A stretch of DNA of 64,000 nt from Pontibacter indicus (GTDB lineage Bacteria; Bacteroidota; Bacteroidia; Cytophagales; Hymenobacteraceae). Numbering within the stretch: position 1 is the stretch's first letter; each line of letters starts with the position of its first letter. The notes under the pieces are model-generated. The model was not told the DNA's origin. It worked only from the letters and a program-made list of their open reading frames with translations, and ran no database searches. This document shows, piece after piece, positions 1-9,933 of this stretch. The stretch spans positions 248,001 to 312,000 of the forward strand of contig NZ_FTPP01000001.1 in the NCBI RefSeq assembly GCF_900156345.1. The letters are read 5' to 3'. The translations under genes and the position numbers were made by a program.

Positions 1-987
1 CCGGCATTGCTTCACTGTTTAGATCAGCTGTTGAAATTTTTAGATTACTAGTAGACAGTTGCATAGAACTTATAGCTATAAAATTTGTTTGAGGATAAAT
101 CAGGAAAAATAGTTAATGCTTACCTGTTAATTTGGCTATTGGAAAAACTATCATCTGTCAGATAAAGTCTGAGAAATTCCAAGGAATCAGAACTAGTATT
201 AAGGTTGATGGAATGCTCGCAGTATAATCTTGAATTTATGACAAATTTAATATCAATGGCAGCAGTGTAGAGTAGCCCTGGCATCATGTTCCACCCATTA
301 GCAGTATACCTCCCATAATATTTTTATTATAAACATTGAGTCATTGCTATTTGCAGAGGTGTATGATGGGCTATAATATTTATATAGTAGAAATAACCAA
401 ACAAGTTTAACATCCCTCGAAACGCAATTATGTCTCTTATACGATATTACCGAAAAATATATTCACATAATTAAAAAAAATATTGGCATAATTAATATTG
501 CTATATAATGGTTGCGCACAGCTGATTCAAGTCCATTAACCATCCTTGGCTAATTATTGCGATTTTCTTTAATTAATTTGTCTTCTCTATAAGCTAAACT
601 ATTTAATAATACTGAAACCTTGAAGTTTGTAAGGTATTTTATGCTTTTACGTAGTTCTTAATGAAACTATTTTACTAATCATAATGGAGTAAATTCCTAC
701 AATAAAATATTTTGCAAAAAGTACCAATATAGTAAATCCAATTTTTAATAAATACGTTACAAGATTACATGATATAGTTATAAAAATCTTAGGTTTAATT
801 TTATTATTGAATAACTATTACCGCTAAGCTATAGATAGCTAGCTATATGTATAACCTATGTTGGAATTTGTATTTTTCTTAAATGATTAAATTATGCTTT
901 AAACTTTACCTATAATGTCTTAGCAGTAATCAAGAAAGTATGGTGTAAAGATGAGCCTATCCTATAAATGCTATTATTTTAAATATT
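1..987. other. Long AT-rich non-coding stretch at window start
   Basis: No open reading frame of convincing length or composition lies here on either strand. The DNA is very AT-rich with many A/T runs and stops in all frames. It precedes the first exopolysaccharide gene and probably holds that gene's promoter and leader, but I could not pick a single convincing -7/-33 pair. I saw no tRNA-like or hairpin-terminator structure. It could also be decayed coding DNA at the edge of a variable locus. Confidence 0.5.
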
Positions 988-2376
988 ATGGAGAAGGTTA
1001 TGATTAAGTCAAGACAGATAATCAATTCTGTTTATTTTGGTCGGGATATTTTTGTATTATTTTTGTCTTTCTTAATTTCTGTATACCTCTTTAGTGATAA
1101 AAAATATGTTGAACTGGAATGGATTTTATTTGGAACCCTTATATTCTTATGGTTCTTACTAGGGTATTGGAAAAATCTTTATAATGCTAGTTCAGTTGAT
1201 AGTAGTAATTCAAGAGTTTTTAAGTATGCTCAGACCTATATCATACTCGTTGGATTTACTTTCTTATTTTTCTGGGTTTTCGATTCGCTAGCACCTAGCA
1301 GGAATGTGTTGATTGCATTCACCTTAGGTATACCTGTCATAGGTATACCCCTGAATTTTCTCCTCTCACGGTTTGTGGAAACTATAGTTGATGCTCAGAC
1401 CAAAAACACTTTGATAGCAGGTATTGGTAGCTCTGCAAATAATGTAGTAAGTCAGCTCCAGACTAATCGTAATTCTTCTCACAGCATCAAAGGATTCATT
1501 AAGTGCAAGGAAGAGGATTGTTTTGTTGAGCAAAACAAAATAATAGGTGACCTGGATGGAATCAATCAGTATCTAATGAGTAATAGAGTTGATGAGATTA
1601 TTGTTGCCCTGCCTATAAAGGTTCCTAAAAAAGTAAAACGCTTAATTAATGCTGCTGATTATCATGGTATAAGAGTTAAATACGTGCCAGATTTCCAAGG
1701 CGTATTCGGACAATCTTATAAGTTGAGACGCTATGGGAGTCTGGATGCCATCAATGTGAGACATGTACCTCTTGATAATCAACTAGCATCTGTAGCTAAA
1801 TTCATTTTTGATAAAATCTTCTCTTCATCAGCACTCATACTTCTTTTTCCTGTCTTGGCATTAATTGCAGTATTAATCAAGTTGGAGTCTTCAGGCCCGG
1901 TGTTCTACTGCCCCATCAGAGTCGGGAAAGGAGGCCGACCCTTTAGACTGTACAAGTTTAGAAGCATGAGCGTTTGTGACTCAACTTCAGGTGGGAAACT
2001 CTCAACGAAAGCAGGTGACGAGCGCATTACTAGGTTTGGCCGGTTGCTGCGAAAATACAGTTTGGACGAACTACCTCAGTTCATAAATGTAATGTTAGGC
2101 GACATGAGCGTAGTGGGACCAAGGCCACACAGAAGCTACTTAAACCATCAATTTCAGGCAAGTGAGGATAAGTATATGATTCGACATTACTGTAAGCCTG
2201 GTATTACAGGATGGGCACAAGTTAACGGTTGGAGAGGACCTACTGAAACTAAGGAACAAAAGAGCCAGCGTACTAAACACGATTTGTGGTATGTTGAAAA
2301 TTGGTCTCTTCTATTAGATTTTAAAATAATCTATTTGACCGTCTTTGGTAAAAAAACACATAATAGTGTATTTTGA
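988..2376 (+). CDS. Exopolysaccharide polyprenyl glycosylphosphotransferase (WcaJ/undecaprenyl-phosphate sugar transferase type)
   Basis: Initiating enzyme of exopolysaccharide synthesis: it moves a sugar-1-phosphate from a UDP-sugar to undecaprenyl phosphate at the inner membrane. The 462 residues match the family length. The N-terminal third has four hydrophobic segments, followed by a CoA-binding-like soluble domain (about 135-255), another membrane segment near 275-300, and the bacterial sugar-transferase domain. Diagnostic blocks visible are FRLYKFRSM, SLDELPQFINVMLGDMSVVG, PRPH and GITGWAQVNGWRGPT. The ORF starts at ATG 988, but a second ATG at 1000 is preceded directly by GGAGAAGG, so residue 5 could be the real start. 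The sugar transferred cannot be told from sequence. It is transcribed towards the convergent polysaccharide run. Confidence 0.93.
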   Translation: MEKVMIKSRQIINSVYFGRDIFVLFLSFLISVYLFSDKKYVELEWILFGTLIFLWFLLGYWKNLYNASSVDSSNSRVFKYAQTYIILVGFTFLFFWVFDSLAPSRNVLIAFTLGIPVIGIPLNFLLSRFVETIVDAQTKNTLIAGIGSSANNVVSQLQTNRNSSHSIKGFIKCKEEDCFVEQNKIIGDLDGINQYLMSNRVDEIIVALPIKVPKKVKRLINAADYHGIRVKYVPDFQGVFGQSYKLRRYGSLDAINVRHVPLDNQLASVAKFIFDKIFSSSALILLFPVLALIAVLIKLESSGPVFYCPIRVGKGGRPFRLYKFRSMSVCDSTSGGKLSTKAGDERITRFGRLLRKYSLDELPQFINVMLGDMSVVGPRPHRSYLNHQFQASEDKYMIRHYCKPGITGWAQVNGWRGPTETKEQKSQRTKHDLWYVENWSLLLDFKIIYLTVFGKKTHNSVF

Positions 2377-2622
2377 TAGTATTTGGATAATCTTAAGTAA
2401 CCCGATCACATCAACATTTCTCTATATAATAAAGCCAGAATAGATGTGGAGGCATTTGTGCTTAACAGCCTCTTTGCAATTTACTTAAGCTAGCAAAATA
2501 TGAAACTTTAATAGTAAAGCTGCTATGACGACTTTATTGAATGATCTGTTTTCAATTTTTTTGAAAGTAAAGGCTAGCAATTATTCACTTCAAATTCTTA
2601 AAAATAGGAACCCCTATAGTGT

Positions 2623-3330
2623 ATGACAAATATGAGAGAAGAAATTTATACAAAGGAAAACAGTGATTATTTCCTGAAAAATCCAACTTGGCATGTCGAA
2701 GATTCCCCCTGGAAAGCAGTCCAGATTTTTAAAATGCTGCAACGACACAAGCTCAATATTAAGACTATAGCAGAAATAGGCTGCGGTGCTGGTGAGATAC
2801 TTAATCAGTTGCACTTATTAATGGGTAGAGAAGTGGCTTTTACTGGATATGACATCTCCGCAGATGCAATAAAATTAGCAAAGCCAAGAGAGAAAGAAAG
2901 ACTCAAGTTCGAACATGAAAATTTGCTTACTGTTCACTCAAAATTTGACTTGCTATTAATGATGGATGTATTCGAACATGTAGATGATTATTTAAACTTT
3001 CTAAAGCAATGTAAAGGAAAAGCAGAATACAGTATCTTTCACATTCCATTAGATATTTCCGCTCAAAGCGTGCTTAGAAATAAGTTAATGCATTGGAGAA
3101 ACTCACTTGGCCATTTACATTTTTTTACGAAGGAGACAGCTATTGCAACTTTACAAGATGCTGGTTATGATATTATTGACTTCTTTTATACTGCAGGTTC
3201 CGTAGAATTAGCAGATAACAGCATTAAATCTAAGTTTGCATCAGCATTACGCAGCACACTATTTAAGATAAATCAAGATATTACAGTTAAGTCATTAGGA
3301 GGGTACTCATTACTAGTTCTTGCTAAGTAA
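2623..3330 (+). CDS. Class I SAM-dependent methyltransferase
   Basis: Soluble 235-residue protein with a Rossmann-type methyltransferase fold. Motif I EIGCGAGE is at residues 51-58, an acidic residue follows strand 2 (GYDIS), and the DVFEHVDDY block near 115-123 is typical of the Methyltransf_11/23 families. No signal peptide or membrane segment. It follows the initiating sugar transferase by 246 bp on the same strand and faces the convergent glycosyltransferase run, so a role in methylating a sugar or lipid-linked intermediate is plausible, but the substrate is not shown. A second in-frame ATG lies three codons in. The base composition is AT-rich like the rest of the locus. Confidence 0.8.
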   Translation: MTNMREEIYTKENSDYFLKNPTWHVEDSPWKAVQIFKMLQRHKLNIKTIAEIGCGAGEILNQLHLLMGREVAFTGYDISADAIKLAKPREKERLKFEHENLLTVHSKFDLLLMMDVFEHVDDYLNFLKQCKGKAEYSIFHIPLDISAQSVLRNKLMHWRNSLGHLHFFTKETAIATLQDAGYDIIDFFYTAGSVELADNSIKSKFASALRSTLFKINQDITVKSLGGYSLLVLAK

Positions 3331-3359
3331 AAGTTATATTCATACCTATACTATGTGAT

Positions 3360-4394
3360 TTAACTGTATGTTAATACTTCATCAACCATAAATTGGGTTG
3401 TGTCCACGCTTTCCCTTATAATCTCTTCTCTCGCTTTTCTAAACTTTGCAGCGCTATTGGTATCCATTAATATTTCTTCGGCTTTACAAATGGCTCTTTC
3501 TTGGTCTTCTAGACTTTCGGTGAAGTTGAATACAATACCATATTTATTCTCTTCTTCATCCGTATATCCTCTACCGTCATTGTCAATGAAAATAGACGGG
3601 GTGCCGAGCATTGCAGCTTCGGATGCCATTGTAGCACTCTCTCCAAATAATAAGCTACAATAATATAATGCATCGTGCATTTTATTAAATGGGATATTAA
3701 TGCGGTATCGCTCTAGTTCTAGTGGCAGATCACCCTCTGATGTAATAAAGACTCTTGCATGTTCTGATATGCGTTGAACGGCCTTGATTTTATTTTCGAG
3801 TAACATGCCAGTATGCCCAAAGTCGTGTGCTGCTGCCCAAGAGACAAACCTGATAATTACATAACGCTCATGCTCCTGGACACCAAGCAATTCTAGTATT
3901 GTAGGGTTTGGGGTAAAGTAATTAGGGTGTAGGTATGCCAGTTCCATGTAACCATTAAATCGCACTTGTTTACTACCCAAGTCCAACCTGTAACACTTAG
4001 GAGTATAGATTTTTGTAGCGAATGGGACGGTAAGTTTATGATGCAGACTTGCATGTTCAGTGTCGCTGAATACAAGTGAAGCCTTGCCTAATATGCTGGC
4101 AACCTGTGACGGGTATGGATGAAGGAAATTGAGATATAGATCGGGCTTGAGCTTTCTAGATAGTTTGAGCAGTAAAAAGTCAGCATATAATAAATATATG
4201 AACTTACCAACTTTACCATCCCTTCCTTTTCCTCTGTTAATGTAAGGAATATCGTAAAGCTCGAGTAATCGCTGGGCCATTTCTTTGTTTCTAGACACAA
4301 TAAAAACATCATGCCCTTTTTCTATCATTATTTTATAAAAATTTTTAAAATAATGTACGTGGGCTGGGTGGTTGATATCAATTAAAATCTTCAT
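3360..4394 (-). CDS. DUF354 family protein (GT-B/UDP-GlcNAc 2-epimerase-like fold)
   Basis: 344-residue cytoplasmic protein beginning with the characteristic DINHPAHVHYFKN block, which marks DUF354. The family is related in fold to GT-B glycosyltransferases and UDP-GlcNAc 2-epimerases. The C-terminal half carries GESATMASEAAMLGTPSIFI, resembling the nucleotide-sugar site of such enzymes. Its biochemical function is not established. It is the last gene of the minus-strand polysaccharide run and lies 3 bp after the preceding glycosyltransferase, so it is almost surely cotranscribed. A role as a glycosyltransferase or sugar epimerase is inference from fold and context. Confidence 0.85.
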   Translation of the reverse strand: MKILIDINHPAHVHYFKNFYKIMIEKGHDVFIVSRNKEMAQRLLELYDIPYINRGKGRDGKVGKFIYLLYADFLLLKLSRKLKPDLYLNFLHPYPSQVASILGKASLVFSDTEHASLHHKLTVPFATKIYTPKCYRLDLGSKQVRFNGYMELAYLHPNYFTPNPTILELLGVQEHERYVIIRFVSWAAAHDFGHTGMLLENKIKAVQRISEHARVFITSEGDLPLELERYRINIPFNKMHDALYYCSLLFGESATMASEAAMLGTPSIFIDNDGRGYTDEEENKYGIVFNFTESLEDQERAICKAEEILMDTNSAAKFRKAREEIIRESVDTTQFMVDEVLTYS

Positions 4395-4397
4395 GGG

Positions 4398-5333
4398 CTA
4401 ACTCAGTACTTCTTGATAGATATGGAATAGTTTGCCAGAAATGATATCGTTGTCAAACTTTGCGATAACAGGCTCTCTATTTTGAATTCTAGGATCTTTA
4501 TCAGATAATAGTCGCAAGGCTTTTACAAAGGAATCAACTTCTTTGTCTACTATGAAACAGTTATCAACACCTTCACAGATCTGCTTAACATCCCCTACGT
4601 CATTTGCCACTATTGGCAGCGAGTTCAAAATGGACTCCTTGATGACCTGTGGACTTCCTTCCCTTAAGCTACATAGTAAAAGTGCATCTGCAGCTTGCAT
4701 TAGGGCAGTAAGTTGTTCACGTCCGTACCCTTTTAATTCTAAAAATCTTACATGACGAGAAGTAAGCTCACTGAATCTTTTTATTACATCGAAAGCAAAT
4801 GCTGGGTCTTTCTCTTTTCGATCGAAGCTAGATGAGAAAAGTATAACAAAGTCTTGACGAGACCAACCCATTTCTATCCTTGTCTTAGCTCTATATTTCA
4901 GCTCTATTTTTGTGTCTATACCACAAGGAACAATTGAATGATGCCCATGGAAATGTTGAGTCATTCTTTCAGAAACCAGTATGTTGTGAGAGGAAAGCTT
5001 AGCAGCTATAAGCGAAAATTTCCTCTCTGAATTTTTATTTAGGTCACATCCGTGGAAGGTGGTAATAATCTTGTGTTGGCGAAGAAATAGCCATTTACTA
5101 AGTCCGGCTACGAGGGCAGAAAGGCCATAATGCACATGTACTAAGTCTGGTTTTGTTTTCTTAATATAATGGTGCAGCCCAAAAATAGACCGCATGTACC
5201 CCTTGAATCCACCTTTCAAAATGAAATAATGATCAATAATAACGTTGTGATTCCTAAAAAGCGCATCAGCCTGCTCTTTGACAAAGGGAGTTGGTTCTCC
5301 AGATGAAGACCTACTTACAAATAGCACTTTCAT
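4398..5333 (-). CDS. Glycosyltransferase family 4 (GT-B)
   Basis: 311-residue GT-B glycosyltransferase, slightly short for the family. The N-terminal domain has the VHVHYGLSALVAG block and a TTFHGCDLN segment. The C-terminal domain has VPCGID and the retaining-GT4 EX7E signature in REGSPQVIKES, followed by LPIVANDVGD. It would transfer a sugar from a nucleotide donor to the growing lipid-linked repeat unit on the cytoplasmic face. It overlaps the upstream glycosyltransferase by 4 bp and lies 3 bp before the DUF354 gene, so translation is likely coupled. Donor and linkage are unknown. Confidence 0.9.
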   Translation of the reverse strand: MKVLFVSRSSSGEPTPFVKEQADALFRNHNVIIDHYFILKGGFKGYMRSIFGLHHYIKKTKPDLVHVHYGLSALVAGLSKWLFLRQHKIITTFHGCDLNKNSERKFSLIAAKLSSHNILVSERMTQHFHGHHSIVPCGIDTKIELKYRAKTRIEMGWSRQDFVILFSSSFDRKEKDPAFAFDVIKRFSELTSRHVRFLELKGYGREQLTALMQAADALLLCSLREGSPQVIKESILNSLPIVANDVGDVKQICEGVDNCFIVDKEVDSFVKALRLLSDKDPRIQNREPVIAKFDNDIISGKLFHIYQEVLS

Positions 5334-6526
5334 TGCTTTATAGCCTCCCTATCTATTGTATCGATCAGGGTATCACGTAAAACATCTAGATTGTTTGAGA
5401 GAGCATATTGGTATACCTGCTCAAAAGACTTTCCCATTCTTTCAACAGAAAAATTCTCGAAAATCATTTTCCGGTTTACTTCCCCAAATGCATTCCGCTT
5501 TTCTACGTTATCAATTAGTTCAGTAACATAAGAGGCAATCGTTTCAACTTCATCATAGTCTTGAACCAAATATCCCCCTCTACCATGCTCTATAATCTCA
5601 GGTGTTCCTCCTTTATTGCTCGCAATAACGGGTTTACCCAGTGCCATATATTCTAATATTGCGTTTGATATGCCTTCACCATTTGGAGAGAGTAACATAC
5701 CTATATCACATGCATTTACAAGAGATTCGACATCATTAATATCTCCTTTAAAAATGATATTAGGATTATCTTCAGTTGCTTCTAATATAAAGTGGTAAGT
5801 TGGATCATTTTTAAAATAAGCTCCTGCTGCTATAAAAGTAATATCGCTGCGTACAGCCGTGACATGGCGGGCAATGCGCAAAAACATATTATAGTCCTTA
5901 TGTGGCGATACAGAAGCAACCATAACCACAGAATATGGTGTACTTATTCCATATCTTTTTTTTGTCTCCCATACGTTTGCCAAGCCTTTAAAACGTTTAA
6001 AGTTTAAGCCATTATAAATCACTTTGCTCTTATGCATTGGAGGGCTAAATACTTTTAGGCCTGCCTTGGAATTAGACAGAATAACGGTTGATATTTTGAA
6101 AATGAGACGATCTAATACATATGAAATCGAAAAGATATTGATCTTAGGAGGAGCGGATGTAATTTGGCTATTGATAAGGGGAATACCTTCGAGTGCAATA
6201 GTAGGTAGTGTATAGAAAGACTGCATCTGCCCCCATGAGTGCACTAGATCTGGCTTGAATGCTTTACAGTATTTATAAAATTGGTATACAACAGTCGGAT
6301 CGTTCCGCTTCCACATTTTTGGTAGAACCTGGCAGTTGATGCCTAAAGAATGAAAGCTTTCGTAATGAATGTAATTTGAAGTAAGTAAAATCAGTATATC
6401 ATAGCATCCTTTCTCTTGCAAATAAGTTAACAGTTCAACTAAGCGTCTCTCCTTTCCTCCCGCACGTAAGCTTCCAATGAAAAATAACAAACGCATCTTA
6501 TTTTGAATGACTTTCATTTTATGCAT
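5330..6526 (-). CDS. Glycosyltransferase family 4 (GT-B)
   Basis: GT-B glycosyltransferase. It opens with the glycine-rich SLRAGGKERRLVELL block that commonly starts GT4 enzymes, has DLVHSWGQMQSF in the N-terminal domain, and the EX7E signature in GEGISNAILEYMALGKPVI near 285-303. Three possible ATG starts lie within the first 11 codons (6526, 6517, 6496). The family normally begins at the equivalent of MRLLFFIGSL, which favours 6496. It overlaps the next gene by 4 bp. It probably adds one sugar to the lipid-linked repeat. Donor unknown. Confidence 0.9.
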   Translation of the reverse strand: MHKMKVIQNKMRLLFFIGSLRAGGKERRLVELLTYLQEKGCYDILILLTSNYIHYESFHSLGINCQVLPKMWKRNDPTVVYQFYKYCKAFKPDLVHSWGQMQSFYTLPTIALEGIPLINSQITSAPPKINIFSISYVLDRLIFKISTVILSNSKAGLKVFSPPMHKSKVIYNGLNFKRFKGLANVWETKKRYGISTPYSVVMVASVSPHKDYNMFLRIARHVTAVRSDITFIAAGAYFKNDPTYHFILEATEDNPNIIFKGDINDVESLVNACDIGMLLSPNGEGISNAILEYMALGKPVIASNKGGTPEIIEHGRGGYLVQDYDEVETIASYVTELIDNVEKRNAFGEVNRKMIFENFSVERMGKSFEQVYQYALSNNLDVLRDTLIDTIDREAIKQ

Positions 6527-6604
6527 TCTTATATTGTTTACTCTTACAAATCCATATATTAGAATTAGTTATAGTAGTAACTTATTATCCTAATACTTAG
6601 AAGG

Positions 6605-7747
6605 CTATGTTACAACCAAATTTTTGCTCTTAACTGATTTGTGACTATTCAAGAATTTCATTAGCTCCTGTGTTAGGATTTTGTAATCATGTTTTGAGGA
6701 GAGATATTCAACTACATTTGTTGATAATGACTTGTAGTTCTCTAACTGTAACTCTTTCAGCTTCTCCACTAAATCAGATGCATCATTGTAAACTATACCA
6801 AGATCATATTCTGAGATAATAGCATCCGGGTTTACTTTTGTGCTTGTTAAAATAGGAGTTCCAACGGCCATTGCTTCGAGAAAAGTATTGCTAAAGCCCT
6901 CATAATGAGACGTATTTAGTAAAAACTTGGCCTTTGCGAGGAAAGGTAGAACTTGGTCTCGTTTTATAAAGCCATAGAATTGAACATTATGCAGTTCCTT
7001 TAATTTGCCAAGATAATAAATAGTATCAGGGTCTATTTCGGATGACTCTTTGCCTGCAATCAGGAAGTTCTCTTGTGGCAGTTTTGTGGCTATTTCGTAT
7101 AAGAGCTTCAAGTTCTTTTGATATTGAAACAGACCTAGCCATGCAATATACTCTCTATGGGTTACATCCATAATTTCGTTGGATCTTAAACATATGGGAT
7201 TACATAACTTTTTTATTGATTTTTTGGGGAACTGTGAATGTATGATTTTAAACTGATAGTCATTTTGACATAAAATGTAATCTGAAAGCCTCATTCCCAT
7301 ATTCTGAAATGCCCAATGAACTTTTGAGTAACTATTAAAAAAACGTTTATCGATTAGGAAGTCATTTGAAATACGCTGTATAAAGTTAATGTCCAAATGA
7401 TAACAAATTATCCCGATTAAAAAGGAATGCCAACTAGGTATACCTTTGTATAAATAATCTGGCTTTACTCGCTTTAACTCACGATATAAGTATGGCATAC
7501 GGTAATAAAGCCACCTAAACCAGCGTATACCTTTCTGATAGTTAAAAGAGGGAATTAGTTTTATGTCTCGGCACTCGTCTTTTAAAGTGCCCACTCTACT
7601 TAAATCAGTAATTATATAGACCTCGTGACCATACTCTAAAAGCCCTTTAATCCATCCATAAGCCTGTACTGAGGCACCACCAGATGGTCGCTCCTCAGTT
7701 AGAAGGATATTAATAATCTGGTCATCGTAAAATACAATTTTTGACAT
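6605..7747 (-). CDS. Glycosyltransferase family 4 (GT-B)
   Basis: 380-residue GT-B protein. The N-terminal region contains an EERPSGGASVQAYGWIKGLL block (acceptor-side loop of GT4 enzymes), and the C-terminal domain has the EX7E motif in YEGFSNTFLEAMAVGTPIL. No signal peptide. It is the first of three tandem minus-strand glycosyltransferases, separated from the Wzy-like gene by about 110 bp and from the next by 78 bp. Three GT4 genes plus the initiating transferase suggest a repeat unit of at least four sugars, though other transferases may lie outside the window. Confidence 0.9.
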   Translation of the reverse strand: MSKIVFYDDQIINILLTEERPSGGASVQAYGWIKGLLEYGHEVYIITDLSRVGTLKDECRDIKLIPSFNYQKGIRWFRWLYYRMPYLYRELKRVKPDYLYKGIPSWHSFLIGIICYHLDINFIQRISNDFLIDKRFFNSYSKVHWAFQNMGMRLSDYILCQNDYQFKIIHSQFPKKSIKKLCNPICLRSNEIMDVTHREYIAWLGLFQYQKNLKLLYEIATKLPQENFLIAGKESSEIDPDTIYYLGKLKELHNVQFYGFIKRDQVLPFLAKAKFLLNTSHYEGFSNTFLEAMAVGTPILTSTKVNPDAIISEYDLGIVYNDASDLVEKLKELQLENYKSLSTNVVEYLSSKHDYKILTQELMKFLNSHKSVKSKNLVVT

Positions 7748-7857
7748 AAATTTTAAGTTAATAAATGATAATAGCCTTCCTGTACAAGCCGATTGTTTTG
7801 CTTGTAGAAAAAGTAAGCTTTAGAATAGCTGGTAACGATTAAGCCGTAATTGCTTGT

Positions 7858-9153
7858 TTAAGCAGAGGTTTTAAGTAGGTTTACGTCTTTTTTTAGTGCA
7901 GGTTTATCGTTTTTTAGTGAAATATATAGTTCTTCGAATCCGGAAGTTTTAGAAAGAGGTAACATAACTAAAAGGACGATAAACCAGATATTTTCAATAG
8001 TTGTATAACGTCCTGTTGTGGTATAAACTATGAATACAATGACACAATAAAATAGAAGGAGCTTATCTGATCGGGTAGCCGATGCCTTATAACTTTTCCA
8101 GAAGCAAGTATGCATCAAAAGTATATAGAGTAAGACACCTAATATACCTGTTGAGTGTGCCATATTAGTAAGGTCTGAGTGCAAGGTTCGCTGCTCAAAT
8201 ATTCCCTTACCGTAGTTGCCTGCACTATTAAATAAACCATAGCCGAACCACGGACTATAATCTTCAAATATGAACATATCTTCATATAGAACCTGGTACT
8301 CTAAGAAGCGCTTTTCTTCTTCTAATTCTCGTTCTGCTAAGTTTCTATGTTCATAACGCTCTATAAGCACAGTCATAAAACCTGTATTAGCTACTACGAA
8401 AAAACCTATTATTGTTGCCAATCCGCAGAATATAGCAACTTTGATAATACTTCGCTGTGTAATTAGTAGTAAAACAGCTACGGCTACACCAAGTGCAGCC
8501 AAACCCATGACTGATCTTCTTAGCGAGAGGGTGATGAAGGCGAATGATATGATAAAAAGCAGAAAGTAAATAATGCTTTTTTTGTTGACTGCTCTTAGCA
8601 GAACTACAAAAGTGGCAAGGGAAAGCACATTGAAATCAGTTGCATATAGATTGCCATAAAGAATACCGGTCGTGATGCCATACATAGCATTAGGTGCATA
8701 CCCTGTGTAGGTAGATATGATGACGTTAAGCACAAATACTATCAGGAGTATAAATGCTGCTTGTGATAATTCTTTAAGGAGTTCATCTCTGGTAAATTTC
8801 CTATAAATAGCAGCTGTAAGAGGTATAGCTAAGAAAAGCCAGGTTACTGAAAATAAGGAGCCTCGAATGCTTTCTATATCTGGAGATTGTGCTAAAAGTA
8901 TGCCGTAGTATAGCAGTGAAATGAAGGAGAATACATTTTCACGCAGAAAGGAGGTATTGAAATAAACAAAATATAGTATGAAGAGTGAGAAAATGATATA
9001 ATACGTCATTGCCGGTAGTACCGGAGTAATAACTGTCTGGGCAAACAGAAGCGTAGGTATGTAAATGATTGACAGCTCTTTCTTAGAAAGGAATAGATAG
9101 ATGCTAAATCCTATGATGAAAATTTCTATAACTAAGAAGAATATCTCTATCAT
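7858..9153 (-). CDS. O-antigen ligase/polymerase-like membrane protein (Wzy type)
   Basis: 431-residue integral membrane protein with about ten or more hydrophobic segments across its length and one large periplasmic loop around residues 255-335, the layout of Wzy polymerases and WaaL ligases. The loop holds RTLHSDLTNMAHSTGILG, resembling the conserved Wzy_C region. Primary sequence in this family is poorly conserved, so the assignment rests on topology, that motif and neighbours (Wzx, Wzc, Wza in the same run). It would polymerise lipid-linked repeat units at the periplasmic face. It starts 10 bp after the stop of the P-loop gene, indicating cotranscription. Confidence 0.82.
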   Translation of the reverse strand: MIEIFFLVIEIFIIGFSIYLFLSKKELSIIYIPTLLFAQTVITPVLPAMTYYIIFSLFILYFVYFNTSFLRENVFSFISLLYYGILLAQSPDIESIRGSLFSVTWLFLAIPLTAAIYRKFTRDELLKELSQAAFILLIVFVLNVIISTYTGYAPNAMYGITTGILYGNLYATDFNVLSLATFVVLLRAVNKKSIIYFLLFIISFAFITLSLRRSVMGLAALGVAVAVLLLITQRSIIKVAIFCGLATIIGFFVVANTGFMTVLIERYEHRNLAERELEEEKRFLEYQVLYEDMFIFEDYSPWFGYGLFNSAGNYGKGIFEQRTLHSDLTNMAHSTGILGVLLYILLMHTCFWKSYKASATRSDKLLLFYCVIVFIVYTTTGRYTTIENIWFIVLLVMLPLSKTSGFEELYISLKNDKPALKKDVNLLKTSA

Positions 9154-9163
9154 AACTTGACTA

Positions 9164-9919
9164 TTAAATACTGTTTAAATACTGTCTGGCCAAAGCCACA
9201 TTCTCCCTTACAGGTCTGCTAGCGTCTAAATGGTATACCTGTACTCCATTCTGTTCTAGTGCCGCAACAGAGGTGAGTAGCAGCTGGCGCCATTTTTTTG
9301 TCTCACTAGTCAATAGTTCAGCATCTGCATTCATGTGGGATGCGATTACTTTCTTCCTTAGTATTAATCTTTCTACAATAATATCTACTTCTGATGTGTC
9401 AATGAGTAAAATAGCACTTGGGACTGGAATGAGTGATAAATAAGTTTGTAAAGTGCTTTTGATAGTTTGTGGACTTTCATGAAGAAGGAATGACTTCTGT
9501 AGGAACCCTTCCTGTAAAAGGCATGGAACCCCATTAATCCGTTCAAGTATAGCTTGATAGCGGCAAAAATCGTTAAACAGAAAATATGACGACCGAAAGC
9601 GGTTGCCTGCTTGTCGATTCAACGGCATGTCAGAGTCTGTTAGATATTCCCAGCAAAAGTTTGCTAGTTCTTTATAAGAGTTCGAAAAACGAAGGCCATA
9701 TTCTACAGGAATACTTTTTACCTTTGGCTTAGCCATTATCTTTCTAAGATTATACTCTAACCAAGCAGATAATTGGGTTATGGATGGCTTAGGTCGAGCT
9801 AGCAACTCCTCCTGATATATCCAGGCACAGGAAGGTGTCCAGGTAGCGCACAGGGCTTCGTAAATGGTAGATTTACCAACACCTGGCGGGCCGATTACTT
9901 CTATTATCTTCGACTTCAT
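9164..9919 (-). CDS. P-loop NTPase/kinase-like protein of polysaccharide locus
   Basis: 251-residue soluble protein with a perfect N-terminal Walker A, GPPGVGKST at about residues 10-18. A later LLIDTSEVD block could be the Walker B region, followed by basic residues (RLILRKK) that look like a nucleoside/nucleotide-kinase lid. Lid and size suggest a deoxynucleoside or thymidylate kinase-like fold, but I do not recognise a named family. It lies between Wzy and a nucleotidyltransferase-kinase fusion with gaps of 10 and 14 bp, so the two P-loop proteins probably act together. Its substrate is unknown. A role in phosphate-containing decoration of the polysaccharide is speculation. Confidence 0.6.
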   Translation of the reverse strand: MKSKIIEVIGPPGVGKSTIYEALCATWTPSCAWIYQEELLARPKPSITQLSAWLEYNLRKIMAKPKVKSIPVEYGLRFSNSYKELANFCWEYLTDSDMPLNRQAGNRFRSSYFLFNDFCRYQAILERINGVPCLLQEGFLQKSFLLHESPQTIKSTLQTYLSLIPVPSAILLIDTSEVDIIVERLILRKKVIASHMNADAELLTSETKKWRQLLLTSVAALEQNGVQVYHLDASRPVRENVALARQYLNSI

Positions 9920-9933
9920 TTAGCTTTACAACA

